Source: JBCBGF01 sp039193455 (GTDB taxonomy: Bacteria > Pseudomonadota > Alphaproteobacteria > Rhodobacterales > Rhodobacteraceae). Taken from it: a stretch of DNA of 64,000 nucleotides. Shown here piece after piece: positions 50,817 to 60,316 of this stretch. The stretch is taken from the NCBI GenBank assembly GCA_039193455.1, contig JBCCWO010000001.1:496001-560000 (forward strand), in the 5' to 3' direction. The notes under the pieces were generated by a model. That model searched no databases, was not told where the DNA came from, and saw only the letters and a program-made list of their open reading frames with translations. A program made the position numbers and the translations under genes. How positions within the stretch are numbered: position 1 is the first letter of the stretch; each line of letters begins with the position of its first letter.

Positions 50817-52139
50817 ATGACCGAACGCCCGACCCTCAGCCGCCCTGTTGCCGTTCCGCAAAGCCGGTTGTCGCGGCTTGCGCGTTTGGGTGGCATGGCC
50901 TCGGGTGTGGCGGGGGGCATGGCGGTTGAAGGGGTGCGGCAGATCGGGCGGGGGGCGCGGCCCGAGCTGCGTGACCTTTTGCTGACGCCCGCGAATATTG
51001 GACGGGTCACCGATCAGTTAGCGCGGATGCGCGGGGCGGCGATGAAGGTTGGGCAGCTGGTGTCGATGGACACGGGCGAGATGCTGCCGCCGGAGCTGGC
51101 TCAGATCATGGCGCGGCTTCGGGCTGAAGCCGATCACATGCCGCCCAAGCAGCTCAAGACCGTGCTGACGGCGGCCTGGGGGCCGGATTGGGTGAAACGC
51201 TTCCGGCGCTTCGATGTCCGTCCGATCGCTGCGGCGTCAATCGGACAGGTGCATCGGGCACAAACGCGCGATGGCCGCGATCTGGCGCTGAAAGTGCAGT
51301 ACCCCGGTGTGCGCCGCAGCATCGACAGCGACGTGACCAATGTGGGCGCGTTGATCAAGGTTTCGGGCCTGTTGCCACCGGGGCTCGACATGGCGCCGCT
51401 GCTGGATGAGGCGCGCAAGCAACTGCATGAAGAGACGGACTATCTGCGCGAAGGCGCGCAGCTGGCGCGGTTTGGCGCGTTGATGGCCGATGCGCCCGAT
51501 ATCCGTGTACCGGCCCTCGCCGAAGATTTCACGACTGAGACGGTGCTGGCCATGGGCTTTGTCGCGGGCGTGCCGGTTGAGGAGATGACGAGTGCCGCGC
51601 AGGCCACGCGCGACCGTATCGGCGCGCAACTGATCGATCTAAGCCTGCGCGAATTGTTCGCGTTCGGCGTGATGCAGACGGACCCGAACTTTGCGAACTT
51701 CTTCTACGACACAGAGGCCGAGACGCTTGTGCTGCTTGATTTCGGGGCGACGCGGGAGGTGCCGGCGGAGATCGCCGCGCAATACAGGCGCGTGATGCAG
51801 GCGGGCATGGCGGGTGACCGGGCCGCGCTGGAACAGGCCGCAGAAGAGATCGGGTTTTTTGCCCCCGACAGCGCGCCGCATCACCGCGCCGCGGTGCTTG
51901 AGATGATCTGGGCGATTTTCGATGCGCTGCGCACGCCCGGCCCGTTCGACTTCGCGGACCCTGCCCTGCAGGACCGGCTGCGCGCGGCGGGCCTGGCGCT
52001 GGCCGAGGATCGCAGCTTTGCGCATGTGCCGCCGATGGATGTCCTGTTCGTTCAGCGCAAGTTTGCGGGGATGTTCCTGCTTGCCGCGCGGCTGGGCGCG
52101 CGCGTCGATGTGCGGGCCATCGTGGCGCGGTATGTGTGA
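50817..52139 (+). CDS. ABC1/UbiB family atypical kinase
   Basis: A 440-residue ABC1 (UbiB/COQ8) protein kinase-like ATPase. Visible are the family KxGQ motif (AAMKVGQLVSMD), the Ala-rich loop AAASIGQVHRAQ, LALKVQYPGVRRSI and the catalytic-loop segment MQTDPNFANFFYDTE, then LVLLDFGATREVP (metal-binding DFG-like). Known relatives support ubiquinone biosynthesis. The start at 50817 (MTERPTLSR) is more like homologues than the ATG at 50796. This is one of possibly several ABC1 proteins in such genomes, so the ubiB symbol is not assigned. Confidence 0.88.
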   Translation: MTERPTLSRPVAVPQSRLSRLARLGGMASGVAGGMAVEGVRQIGRGARPELRDLLLTPANIGRVTDQLARMRGAAMKVGQLVSMDTGEMLPPELAQIMARLRAEADHMPPKQLKTVLTAAWGPDWVKRFRRFDVRPIAAASIGQVHRAQTRDGRDLALKVQYPGVRRSIDSDVTNVGALIKVSGLLPPGLDMAPLLDEARKQLHEETDYLREGAQLARFGALMADAPDIRVPALAEDFTTETVLAMGFVAGVPVEEMTSAAQATRDRIGAQLIDLSLRELFAFGVMQTDPNFANFFYDTEAETLVLLDFGATREVPAEIAAQYRRVMQAGMAGDRAALEQAAEEIGFFAPDSAPHHRAAVLEMIWAIFDALRTPGPFDFADPALQDRLRAAGLALAEDRSFAHVPPMDVLFVQRKFAGMFLLAARLGARVDVRAIVARYV

Positions 52140-52160
52140 CCGGATCTTTGGCGCATCGCC

Positions 52161-53489
52161 TTAGCGCGACATCAGAAACTCGGCGACGGCCTGGTATGCG
52201 GGCAGCGATGTGGGATCGATGAAGCCGTTTTGCGCCTGCGGGAAGGACGCAAGCCGCACCAGCACCATTTCGGCCGTTGGATCGACATAGATCGTCTGGC
52301 CGTGCACACCGCGGGCAGCGTAGGCCCCGTGATCGTTGTGGAACACCCACCACTGGCTGGTGTAGCTGCCCGTCGGGATGGTGGGGAAGCCGCCGAACTT
52401 GGACCGGTCGCCACCCTGTCCAATCGCCTCGACCACCGATGCCGCAAACAGGCGGTCGCCATTGATCTCGCCCCCGTTCAGCATGAGCTGGCCCAGCCGC
52501 CCCAGATCGCGCAGGCCGGCGGTGATGCCGCCCCCGGCAAAGGGCACGCCCTTGCCGTCCACGGTTTGATAGGCGTCCTGCTCGGCCCCGATGCGGCGCC
52601 ATAGGCGTTCGGAGGCCAGCTCGGTCACGGATTTGCCGGTGACCCGGCTGATCATCCAGCCCAGCATGTCCGAATTGATCGTCTTGTAGTGGAACGCGTC
52701 CCCATGCGCGCCTTCGGGCGGCACCTGCTGAAGGTATTCCCAGTACCCGTCGGGGCCGGTGTAATCAGGGGCTTTGGGCAAGGGGCTTGCCGCGGCGGAA
52801 TACAGCCAGATGTCGGCGTTGCGGTCGGAATAATCCTCGGAATACTGCACGCCCGTGGTCATATCCATGACCTCTCGGACCGTTGCGGTGGCAAAGGCGC
52901 TTGTTCCGATTTCGGGGATCACGTCGCGCACAAGCGCCGTGTCGTCGAGCACACCTTCGGCCACCAGGATTTCACCGAGCAGGCCGGTGATGGACTTGGT
53001 CATCGACATGATCGCGTGTTTGCCATCCTCTTCGAGGCAACCGAAGTAACGCTCATACACCACCTCGCCGCGATGCAGGATGAGCATGCCGTCCGTGTAA
53101 TTGGCAAACAGCGATTGTTCCCACGTCATCGTGCTGTCACCGCCGATCGGCGTGAAGGTCAGCGCGTCGATATCTGCGCGCAACTGGGCGAAGTCGGCGG
53201 GGCTTGGGTAGCTGAGCGGCACCGGCGCGGCGAGCCCGCGGCTGATCTGTTCGGTCGGCAAAAACTCCCGCAGGTGGCAGACCGACCAGCGCAGCTTGGG
53301 GAAGCTGAAGTAGTTCGAATCGGGCTGGGTGATCAGCTTGTCCGCTTCGGGGGGAAACCCTTGCATCCAGCCCATCACGTTGGGGTCGGACTCTTGGGCC
53401 GACAGAACGGTCGTTTGCGCCGCGGCGGGGTGAAAAACGGCAGCGGCGCAAAGGGCCGCGGTACAAAGGGAAGTCAGGGCGTTCCGCAT
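52161..53489 (-). CDS. Secreted serine hydrolase (class C beta-lactamase/6-aminohexanoate-dimer hydrolase family)
   Basis: A 442-residue protein with a signal peptide (cleavage near HPAAAQ). The SxxK nucleophile motif is MSMTKSITGLLGE, the tyrosine region is YKTINSDMLGWMI, and a late WGG-like GSYTSQWWVFHND. This architecture is shared by NylB-type amide/ester hydrolases and EstB-type esterases; the substrate is not evident. It is convergent with the UbiB-like gene and divergent from the YjbR gene. Confidence 0.85.
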   Translation of the reverse strand: MRNALTSLCTAALCAAAVFHPAAAQTTVLSAQESDPNVMGWMQGFPPEADKLITQPDSNYFSFPKLRWSVCHLREFLPTEQISRGLAAPVPLSYPSPADFAQLRADIDALTFTPIGGDSTMTWEQSLFANYTDGMLILHRGEVVYERYFGCLEEDGKHAIMSMTKSITGLLGEILVAEGVLDDTALVRDVIPEIGTSAFATATVREVMDMTTGVQYSEDYSDRNADIWLYSAAASPLPKAPDYTGPDGYWEYLQQVPPEGAHGDAFHYKTINSDMLGWMISRVTGKSVTELASERLWRRIGAEQDAYQTVDGKGVPFAGGGITAGLRDLGRLGQLMLNGGEINGDRLFAASVVEAIGQGGDRSKFGGFPTIPTGSYTSQWWVFHNDHGAYAARGVHGQTIYVDPTAEMVLVRLASFPQAQNGFIDPTSLPAYQAVAEFLMSR

Positions 53490-53662
53490 GTCGACGTCCT
53501 TTCAAAACGGGCGATGTGACCATCTCTGAGAGATTTAAAGATATGTGGTGAAGGTAGCCCGGATCGGGCGGCTGTCGCGCAAAAGGGCGAAAGGTTGCGG
53601 AATTTTGAAGCCTGCGGTCCTTGGCCTTGCCATCGCCCTATGGCCTGCCGCACGATCCCGCC

Positions 53663-54028
53663 ATGATCCGCGATGATGTGAACGCCTATTGCACTACCCT
53701 GCCCGGTGCAGAGCTGAGCGACCCCTGGGGCGGCGGGCATGATGCCTGGAAGATCGGGGGCAAGATGTTTGCCTGTATCGGCATTGCGAATGTCGGCGTG
53801 TCGGTGAAAACGCCCGATATCGAGACCGCGCAGTTGCTGATCGAAATGGGGCGGGCCGAGCGGGCGCCTTACTTTCACAAGAGCTGGGTCTTGGTGCCCT
53901 GGGGTTCGGTCGCGCCAGCGGAAGTGAGGCAGCGGTTGCATACCTCGTACAGCATCGTCCGGGGCGGGTTGACCAAGAAGCTTCAGGCAACCTTCGATCC
54001 GGTGCCGCCACCCCCGCAATCCGATTGA
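53663..54028 (+). CDS. MmcQ/YjbR family DNA-binding-like protein
   Basis: A 121-residue protein with DAWKIGGKMFACIG, VSVKTPDIETAQLLIE and SWVLVPWGSVAPAEVRQRLHTSY, the pattern of the MmcQ/YjbR family (CyaY-like fold, proposed nucleic-acid binding). The start at ATG 53663 (MIRDDVNAYC) is used; the frame extends to 53621 without family sequence. It lies 31 bases upstream of the aminotransferase gene and may share its transcript. Confidence 0.82.
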   Translation: MIRDDVNAYCTTLPGAELSDPWGGGHDAWKIGGKMFACIGIANVGVSVKTPDIETAQLLIEMGRAERAPYFHKSWVLVPWGSVAPAEVRQRLHTSYSIVRGGLTKKLQATFDPVPPPPQSD

Positions 54029-54059
54029 CGGGACCCGCGCGCGGGGGCATCGCTGCGCC

Positions 54060-55235
54060 ATGGATCTTTCGCAGCGCATAACCTCGCTCACCACAGGCCA
54101 GACCCACGGATGGGAGGTGCATATGCGCGCCGCCCAAATGGCCGCGGCCGGAACCGATGTCACCTTTCTGACCGTGGGCGAGCACGATTTGCCGCCGTCG
54201 GACGGCACGCTTGAGGCGCTGGCTGAGGCGGCGCGGGCGGGGCACACCCGCTACACCCCGATCTCGGGCCAGGCCGAATTGCGAGACCTCGTGGCCAAGC
54301 GGATCATGGATCAGTCCGGGGTGCCCACGGCGCCCGAAAACGTGCTGATCGTCCCCGGCGCTCAGGCGGGGCTGTTTGTCGGGCACATGGCGCTGGCCGA
54401 TGCGGGGGATACCGGGCTTATCATCGATCCCTACTATGCGACCTACCCCGGCACGCTGCGCGCCGCCGGCCTGCGGCCCAAGCCGGTCGCGGCCCGGCCC
54501 GAGAACGGATTTGTCCCGGACCGCGCCACGCTGGACGCCGCGGCGGACGGCGCGCGCACGCTGTTGATCAACTCCCCCAACAACCCGACCGGCGCCGTCT
54601 ATGGGGCACAGGTGCTGGACGGGATCGCCGAGGTGGTGCGGGATCACAATCTGTGGCTGATCTCGGGCGAGGTTTATGCCTCGCAGGTGTGGCAAGGCCA
54701 GCACCTGAGCCCGCGCGCCCTGCCCGCCCTGCGCGAGCGGACGCTGGTCGTCGGCTCGGTCTCGAAAAGCCATGCGATGACGGGGTTTCGTGCGGGTTGG
54801 GTCGTAGGGCCCGACCACGCCATCGACGCGATGTCGGATCTGATGATCAACGTGACCTACGGGATTTCGGGCTTTGTCCAGCAGGCCGCGCTTTATGCGT
54901 TGAACGCAGGCGCCGCGCTGGAACGCCAGTTCTCGGAACCGTTGCGCACGCGGCGGGATCTGGCGGAAACCCTTCTTGCCGAACAAGACACGCTGCGCGC
55001 GGTGCCTGCGGCGGGTGCGATGTATGTGATGCTGGATGTTCGGGCGACGGGGTTGAGCGGTGTGGGCTTTGCCGAGGCGCTGCTTGAGGCGGAGCGGATC
55101 GCGGTGATGCCGGGCGAAAGCTTTGGCAGCGCGGCGGCGGGCCACATCCGGATTGCGCTGTCGGAAAGCGATGACCGGTTTGCCGCCGCCCTGCGGCGCA
55201 TCATCGCCTTTGCCGAGCGTCAGGCGCCGCGGTGA
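54060..55235 (+). CDS. Class I/II PLP-dependent aminotransferase
   Basis: A 391-residue fold-type I transaminase: GEHDLPPSDGTLEAL, YTPISGQAELRDLVAKR, INSPNNPTGAVYGAQ (Asn-Asn-Pro-Thr-Gly), and the PLP lysine in GSVSKSHAMTGFRAGW, with the C-terminal HIRIALSES arginine that binds the substrate carboxylate. This is the aspartate/tyrosine/arginine:pyruvate-type group; the actual amino donor is not shown. Follows the YjbR gene. Confidence 0.92.
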   Translation: MDLSQRITSLTTGQTHGWEVHMRAAQMAAAGTDVTFLTVGEHDLPPSDGTLEALAEAARAGHTRYTPISGQAELRDLVAKRIMDQSGVPTAPENVLIVPGAQAGLFVGHMALADAGDTGLIIDPYYATYPGTLRAAGLRPKPVAARPENGFVPDRATLDAAADGARTLLINSPNNPTGAVYGAQVLDGIAEVVRDHNLWLISGEVYASQVWQGQHLSPRALPALRERTLVVGSVSKSHAMTGFRAGWVVGPDHAIDAMSDLMINVTYGISGFVQQAALYALNAGAALERQFSEPLRTRRDLAETLLAEQDTLRAVPAAGAMYVMLDVRATGLSGVGFAEALLEAERIAVMPGESFGSAAAGHIRIALSESDDRFAAALRRIIAFAERQAPR

Positions 55236-55322
55236 ACCGAACGACGGGAAAAGGGACCGCGCCCGCCCGGGTGGGGGATAGGCAGCGGGCGCGATCCTGG
55301 GCCATGGGCCCCCGGCACGCGA

Positions 55323-55841
55323 TCAGAAGCGGAACGATGCGCGTGCGGTAAGAGTGGTGGCTTCGATGTCGATGCCGGTATCTTCGAAATCGTCAAATTC
55401 GTGGTAGAGCAACTCGCCCCCGATGATCCATCCGGTGCCGGTGTCAAACCCGACACCAGCGCCGATGAAGGCACCGTTATCCGTGCCAAGGCTGGCATCG
55501 GCCCAGGCCAGACCGGCGGTGCCGTAGATAAGCGTATCGCCCACATTCGTCCCGGCGCGGAGCTTGAGCCGGGTCACAGAATCGATGCTTTCGGCGCCGT
55601 CGCCCAGCTCAATATCGCCAAAATCAATGTCCAGCTCACCGCCCACCACGGCGGTGCCCAGATCGACGTCGTAGCCGACATGGCCACCGAGGATGAAGTC
55701 ATCCCCGTCGATTGACGCCGCGCCGGAGGTGTCGGCCGACAAATAGCCCAGCTGAAGACCCGCATAGGGGCCGCCTTTGTCCTGTGCAAAGGCCGGTGTT
55801 GCCGCTGCCGCCACGGCGGCAAGTACAACAGGTTTCCACAT
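55323..55841 (-). CDS. Outer-membrane beta-barrel protein
   Basis: A 172-residue secreted protein: signal peptide MWKPVVLAAVAAAATPAFA, then alternating hydrophobic strands (GGPYAGLQLGYLSADTSG, FILGGHVGYDVDLG, LIYGTAGLAWADAS, WIIGGELLYHEFDDFEDTG) and a terminal phenylalanine (RASFRF), the signal for BAM-dependent insertion. This is the Omp25/OprF-like small porin-family barrel of alphaproteobacteria, usually eight strands. A likely structural surface protein. Divergent from the SDR gene. Confidence 0.88.
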   Translation of the reverse strand: MWKPVVLAAVAAAATPAFAQDKGGPYAGLQLGYLSADTSGAASIDGDDFILGGHVGYDVDLGTAVVGGELDIDFGDIELGDGAESIDSVTRLKLRAGTNVGDTLIYGTAGLAWADASLGTDNGAFIGAGVGFDTGTGWIIGGELLYHEFDDFEDTGIDIEATTLTARASFRF

Positions 55842-56044
55842 GGATTTTCTCCGAATTGCTTAATTGCTGCTTCGTAATTGGTATGTGGGGGCGGATGACG
55901 CGCCGGACACCCCCGGCGCGGGATTTCCGAAAATCAGGCAGAATGCCGCAAAATCGGGGGGTTAACGGCAGCTATGGATTGCCGTCACGAGACTGTGATG
56001 GAATAGAACCGCTGCGGGCTGACACCTTTGGGGGATTTTGCGCC

Positions 56045-56800
56045 ATGGACCTATCGCAAAGCTGCGCTGTCGTGACCGGTGGGGCGTCGGGCCTGGGCGC
56101 CGCCGTCGCGCGCCACCTGGTAGATGCGGGCGGCACGGTCATGATCTTTGACCGGGACGCCACGCGCGGCGCCGAGGCGGCGGATACTATTGGCGCGGGG
56201 TTTGTGCCCGTCGATGTGACCGATGAGGCCTCGGTCACCGGCGGCATCGCCGCGGCGCGCGCGTCGATGGGCAAGATCTCGGTCCTGGTGAACTGCGCCG
56301 GGATCGCGACCGGCGAAAAGACGGTGGGGCGCGAGGGGCCGCACGCGCTGGACAGTTTCCGGCGCACGATCGACATCAACCTCGTGGGCAGTTTCAACTG
56401 CCTTCGTCTGGCCGCGGACGTGATGGCAGCCAATGACCCCAATGAGGATGGCGAGCGCGGGGTTGTGATCAACACCGCCTCGGTGGCGGCCTTTGACGGG
56501 CAAAAGGGTCAGACCGCCTATGCCGCGTCGAAGGCGGGCGTTGCGGCCCTGTCGCTGCCCGCCGCGCGGGATCTTGCGCGTCTGGGCATTCGCGTGAACG
56601 CCATCGCGCCGGGGCTGTTTCTGACGCCGATGCTTGAGGGTCTTGGGCCCGAGATCGTCGATGGGCTTTCGGCGGATGTGCAATTCCCCAAGCGGCTGGG
56701 CCGCCCGGCGGAGTTCGCGGCGCTGGCGGGGCATATCATCGAAAACGCCTATCTCAATGGAACGACGATCCGGCTGGACGGTGGCCTGCGGATGCCGTGA
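56045..56800 (+). CDS. SDR, 3-hydroxyacyl-CoA dehydrogenase type 2-like
   Basis: A 251-residue SDR: TGGASGLGAAVARHL, VLVNCAGIA, NTASVAAFDGQKGQTAYAASKAGV (Ser and YxxxK) and GTTIRLDGGLRMP. The FDGQKGQTAYAASK region and EKTVGREGPHALDSFRRTIDINL match 17-beta-hydroxysteroid dehydrogenase type 10/short-chain 3-hydroxyacyl-CoA dehydrogenases, so a role in oxidising 3-hydroxyacyl-CoA or 2-methyl-3-hydroxybutyryl-CoA is likely. Start at ATG 56045; the upstream frame from 55712 overlaps intergenic sequence. Convergent with the ABC-F gene. Confidence 0.88.
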   Translation: MDLSQSCAVVTGGASGLGAAVARHLVDAGGTVMIFDRDATRGAEAADTIGAGFVPVDVTDEASVTGGIAAARASMGKISVLVNCAGIATGEKTVGREGPHALDSFRRTIDINLVGSFNCLRLAADVMAANDPNEDGERGVVINTASVAAFDGQKGQTAYAASKAGVAALSLPAARDLARLGIRVNAIAPGLFLTPMLEGLGPEIVDGLSADVQFPKRLGRPAEFAALAGHIIENAYLNGTTIRLDGGLRMP

Positions 56801-56807
56801 GGGCCCC

Positions 56808-58619
56808 CTAGCCTTCTGCCTTTTCCTCAAGCAGCAGCCATTCCTCTTCGGCGGCGGTGAGCGCGGTCTGCCGGGCCACCAGCGCTTCGCTGGCTTTCTG
56901 AAATTTCACAGGTTCGCGGGTGAAGAGACCGGGATCCGCCAGAAGCCCCTCCAGCTTGGCAATCTCGGCCGCGAGCCGATCAATCTCGGCGGGCAGTTCT
57001 TTCAGGCGGTGGGTTTCGGTGAAGCTGAGCTTGGTCGGGGCGGCGGCGGGTTTTGGTTTCTCCGACGGCGTTTTCGCCTTGGGTTTTGCTCCCGCTCGGG
57101 GCGCATCGGGCGCCTTGCGCTGCGCCTGATAATCGCTCCAACCGCCCGCATAGACGGTGGCGGTGCCGTCCCCCTCCATCGCGACGGTGACCGTGGCCAC
57201 GCGATCCAGAAAATCGCGGTCGTGGCTGACCACGATCACGGTGCCCTCATAGTCAGAGATCAATTCCTGCAAGAGATCCAGCGTCTCGATGTCGAGATCG
57301 TTGGTGGGTTCGTCGAGGACCAGCAGGTTCGAGGGCTTTGCCATCAGCCGCGCCAAGAGCAGGCGGGCCTTTTCGCCACCCGACAGCGATTTGACCGGCG
57401 CGCGGGCCTGTGCGTCGGAGAATAGAAAATCCTTGAGGTAGCCCACGACATGGCGGGGCTGGCCGCGCACCATCACCTGATCGGCCCGGCCCGAGACGCG
57501 CATCTCGGGGCTGCCCGTGAGGCTGTCCCAAAGGCTCATCTCCGGGTCGAGCGCCGTTCGGTTCTGGTCAAAGACCGCGATCTCAAGCGCGGTGCCCAGC
57601 CGCACGGTGCCCGCATCGGGCGACGTCTCACCGGTCAGCAGTTTGAGAAGCGTGGTCTTCCCCGCGCCGTTTGGTCCGACAAGCGCGAGCCGATCCCCGC
57701 GCATCAAGCGCAGGGAAAAATCGCGCAGGATCACCTTCGCATCATAGGCCTTTGAAATCTCGCGCGCTTCGGCGACGAGACGCCCGCTTTTCGGGCCACC
57801 GTCAAAGGCCATGGCGGCGGTGCCCGCCCGTTTGATCATGTCGCTGCGTTCCTGGCGCAGCGCCTTGAGCGCGCGGACCCGGCCCTGGTTGCGTTTGCGG
57901 CGGGCACTGATCCCTTCGACGGCCCAGCGCGCCTCGGCCTTGATCTTGCGATCGAGCTTGTGGCGGGCCAAATCCTCTTCTTCCCATGTCGTGTCGCGCC
58001 AGGCCTCGAACGCGTCAAAGCCTTTGTCCTGACGCCGCATCACACCACGGTCGAGCCAGAGCGTCGCGCGGGTGATGGCGCGCAGGACGGCACGGTCGTG
58101 GCTGATTAGGACAAAGGCCTGGCGGCTGGCCTGGAGCGTGTCCTCCAGCCAGGCGATGGCGGCGATGTCGAGGTGGTTGGTGGGTTCGTCCAGCAGCATG
58201 AGATCCGGCGCTTCGGCCATCAGCTTGGCCAACGCCGCCCGGCGCCGTTCCCCGCCCGAGGCGGTTTCGGGCGCTTTCGCGGGATCAAAGCCGAGCCCCT
58301 CTGCCGCGGCCTCCACCCGGTAGCCCTCGCCCGGGTCAAGATCGCTGGCGGCGTAATCGCCCAGCGTGGCGAACCCGGCCAGCGAAGGGTCCTGTTCCAT
58401 ATAGCCGACCGAGGTTCCGCTGGGGAGCACGCGGGCGCCGCTGTCGGGTTCGACCAGACCGGCCATCAGCTTCATCAGCGTGGATTTTCCCGACCCGTTG
58501 CGCCCCACGAGCGCCAACCGATCCCCCGGCTGCACCACCAGATCGAGCCCGGAAAACACCGGGTCGCCGCCGAAAGTCAGCGAGATGTCCGAGAGTTGAA
58601 GCAGCGGGGCGCGGGCCAT
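56808..58619 (-). CDS. ABC-F family ATPase (Uup-like)
   Basis: A 603-residue cytoplasmic protein with two ABC domains and no membrane part. Domain 1: Walker A GRNGSGKSTLMKL, signature ASGGERRRAALAKLM, Walker B LMLLDEPTNHLD. Domain 2: Walker A GPNGAGKTTLLKLL, signature LSGGEKARLLLARLM, Walker B LLVLDEPTNDLD. The C-terminal domain after about residue 510 is a charged, proline-containing linker with a coiled coil (EIDRLAAEIAKLEGLL), as in Uup. ABC-F proteins act on ribosomes or at branched DNA; this one groups with Uup by its C-terminal domain. Confidence 0.92.
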   Translation of the reverse strand: MARAPLLQLSDISLTFGGDPVFSGLDLVVQPGDRLALVGRNGSGKSTLMKLMAGLVEPDSGARVLPSGTSVGYMEQDPSLAGFATLGDYAASDLDPGEGYRVEAAAEGLGFDPAKAPETASGGERRRAALAKLMAEAPDLMLLDEPTNHLDIAAIAWLEDTLQASRQAFVLISHDRAVLRAITRATLWLDRGVMRRQDKGFDAFEAWRDTTWEEEDLARHKLDRKIKAEARWAVEGISARRKRNQGRVRALKALRQERSDMIKRAGTAAMAFDGGPKSGRLVAEAREISKAYDAKVILRDFSLRLMRGDRLALVGPNGAGKTTLLKLLTGETSPDAGTVRLGTALEIAVFDQNRTALDPEMSLWDSLTGSPEMRVSGRADQVMVRGQPRHVVGYLKDFLFSDAQARAPVKSLSGGEKARLLLARLMAKPSNLLVLDEPTNDLDIETLDLLQELISDYEGTVIVVSHDRDFLDRVATVTVAMEGDGTATVYAGGWSDYQAQRKAPDAPRAGAKPKAKTPSEKPKPAAAPTKLSFTETHRLKELPAEIDRLAAEIAKLEGLLADPGLFTREPVKFQKASEALVARQTALTAAEEEWLLLEEKAEG

Positions 58620-58650
58620 GGCGGGGCGTTAGCGGGCGGGGCGTTTGGGG

Positions 58651-59043
58651 TCAAGCAGACCGGATGTTGGGTGGTACCAGAGGTCCAGCAACCTTGCCGG
58701 TTGGAAGCCGGAATCCACACTCGGCGCATAGCTTTGCCTTCGGCGTCCGAAACGGCCGGGTACAGTTTGGACAAGGTGCACCGTAGTTCTGCATCCGCAC
58801 GGCAAAGACCTCGTCGGGATGGCCAAGCTGGTCACCCGTTAGTTCCGCGTATCTCTCCATTGCCTGGGTGCGGACGTTTCCCTGACGATATGTTTGCCAG
58901 GCTTCGCTCAGAGAGGTCCCGCTGGACGCGCGCAGCGCGTTGACCTCATCAATTGGGCCGCCGACATCAACAAAGCTCCACTCTTGCTCGTCGAGCAACG
59001 CAACTTCCCGTCTCAGCCTGTAAGAATAGGCGCGGTATGGCAT
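58651..59043 (-). CDS. Small zinc-ribbon protein of unknown function
   Basis: A 130-residue protein. The N-terminal 85 residues are helical and charged without a recognised domain; the C-terminal part has a zinc ribbon with Cys91-x2-Cys94 and Cys106-x2-Cys109 (CPNCTRPFRTPKAKLCAECG). Base composition is lower in GC than its neighbours. It lies between the ABC-F and olsB genes on the same strand, only four bases after olsB stop, so it may share olsB transcription. Function unknown. Confidence 0.65.
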   Translation of the reverse strand: MPYRAYSYRLRREVALLDEQEWSFVDVGGPIDEVNALRASSGTSLSEAWQTYRQGNVRTQAMERYAELTGDQLGHPDEVFAVRMQNYGAPCPNCTRPFRTPKAKLCAECGFRLPTGKVAGPLVPPNIRSA

Positions 59044-59046
59044 GGG

Positions 59047-59787
59047 TTAGACGGCACTTGCCCGCAAAAGCCGTTTGCGCGCGGGCGGGATGGCCGAGAT
59101 CTCGAGCCCCGTGAACACGTGGAGCGTGCCCAGATCGCGGTCGACGACCGCGTGGTCGCTGACCCAGCCGCCCATGGCCAGGTACCCGCGCAAGAGCGGC
59201 GGCATCGTCAGCATTGCGCGTTTCACATCGGCCTTCTTGCGCAGGAACTGGGCAAAGCGGAACACGTTGGGCGCCTTGACCTGGGGCAGCCAGCGTTTGG
59301 GCGCGAGGTGGCGTTCCTTCAGCATCGCGAAGGCGTCGCGGTAGCCATCGGCATCCGTGCCCTGGAAGGACGAGCAGCCGAAGAGCATATCGGTGCCGGT
59401 CTCATCCACATACCGGCTCATCGCCGCCCAGGCGACGCGGATGATGTCGGGATCCTTGAGCCCGGGCTCGATGCAGAAACGCCCCATCTCGACCATCCGG
59501 CCCGCATAGCCTTCGAGCGCTGAGAGTTCGTAGTACTGTGCCGCATAGCTGCGCGAGATCTGGGCGCCGTCTTCGAGATCGAGCAGGCGGAAGCAGCAGA
59601 CGAGGCGCCCGCTTTTGCGTTCCTCGATCAGGACATGGCGGCAGATCGCATCGAAGGGGTCGGCGTCGCGCCCGTCGCCCCCGTCGCGATCGACAAAGGC
59701 GCGATAGCGCAGCCGCTGCGCCGCTGCGACATCCGCCGCGGCATTTGAAAATCGTGCGGTATACCGCCCGTTTGATCCTAAACCCAT
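59047..59787 (-). CDS. olsB: Ornithine-acyl-ACP N-acyltransferase (OlsB), GNAT family
   Basis: A 246-residue GNAT-related enzyme. OlsB landmarks: LRYRAFVDRDGGDG, DPFDAICRHVLIEERKSGRL, YYELSALEGYAGRMVEMGRFCIEPG, LFGCSSFQGTDADGYRDAF and the late LPPLLRGYLAMGGWVSDHAVVDRDLGTLHVF. It adds a 3-hydroxyacyl chain to ornithine, the first step to ornithine lipids. The OlsA partner is not adjacent. Start at ATG 59787 (MGLGSNGRY); a longer frame to 59922 contains no family sequence. Divergent from msrB. Confidence 0.88.
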   Translation of the reverse strand: MGLGSNGRYTARFSNAAADVAAAQRLRYRAFVDRDGGDGRDADPFDAICRHVLIEERKSGRLVCCFRLLDLEDGAQISRSYAAQYYELSALEGYAGRMVEMGRFCIEPGLKDPDIIRVAWAAMSRYVDETGTDMLFGCSSFQGTDADGYRDAFAMLKERHLAPKRWLPQVKAPNVFRFAQFLRKKADVKRAMLTMPPLLRGYLAMGGWVSDHAVVDRDLGTLHVFTGLEISAIPPARKRLLRASAV

Positions 59788-59920
59788 TGGACAACCCTGC
59801 CCTACAAGAAACCACTGCCTCGGATGTGAGCCATGGTGAACGCCGCGACGCCCCCTAGCTTTCGTTTCCATACCTATATAGCAGGCGTAACGTCTGAGCG
59901 ACAAAGAATGCGGGGAACCC

Positions 59921-60316
59921 ATGGAAAAGATCGAAAAATCCGAAGCGGAGTGGCGGGCGCAACTGTCGGACCTGGCCTACAAGGTCACGCGCAAGCATGG
60001 GACCGAGCGCGCCTTTACCCATGACGACTTTCCAAAGGATGCGGGCACGTTCCGCTGCATTTGCTGTGATGCGCCGCTGTTCGACCAGGCGCATAAGTTT
60101 GAGAGCGGGACGGGATGGCCGTCATTCTACCAGCCGCTCGACCCAGAGATGGTGGGCGAACAGGAAGATCGCAGCTTTTTCATGCGACGCACCGAGGTGC
60201 ATTGCAATCAATGCGACGCGCATCTGGGCCATGTCTTCCCGGACGGTCCCGCGCCCACAGGGCTGCGCTATTGCATCAATGGGGTGGCGCTGAACTTTGA
60301 TCCCGAAGAGGACTAG
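59921..60316 (+). CDS. msrB: Peptide-methionine (R)-S-oxide reductase MsrB
   Basis: A 131-residue enzyme that reduces R-methionine sulfoxide. Four zinc cysteines are present (Cys46/Cys49 in RCICCDAPLF and Cys95/Cys98 in HCNQCDAHLGH), GTGWPSFYQPL, and the catalytic Cys118 in RYCINGVALNF. Its stop overlaps the BamE-like gene's stop (convergent). Confidence 0.95.
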   Translation: MEKIEKSEAEWRAQLSDLAYKVTRKHGTERAFTHDDFPKDAGTFRCICCDAPLFDQAHKFESGTGWPSFYQPLDPEMVGEQEDRSFFMRRTEVHCNQCDAHLGHVFPDGPAPTGLRYCINGVALNFDPEED

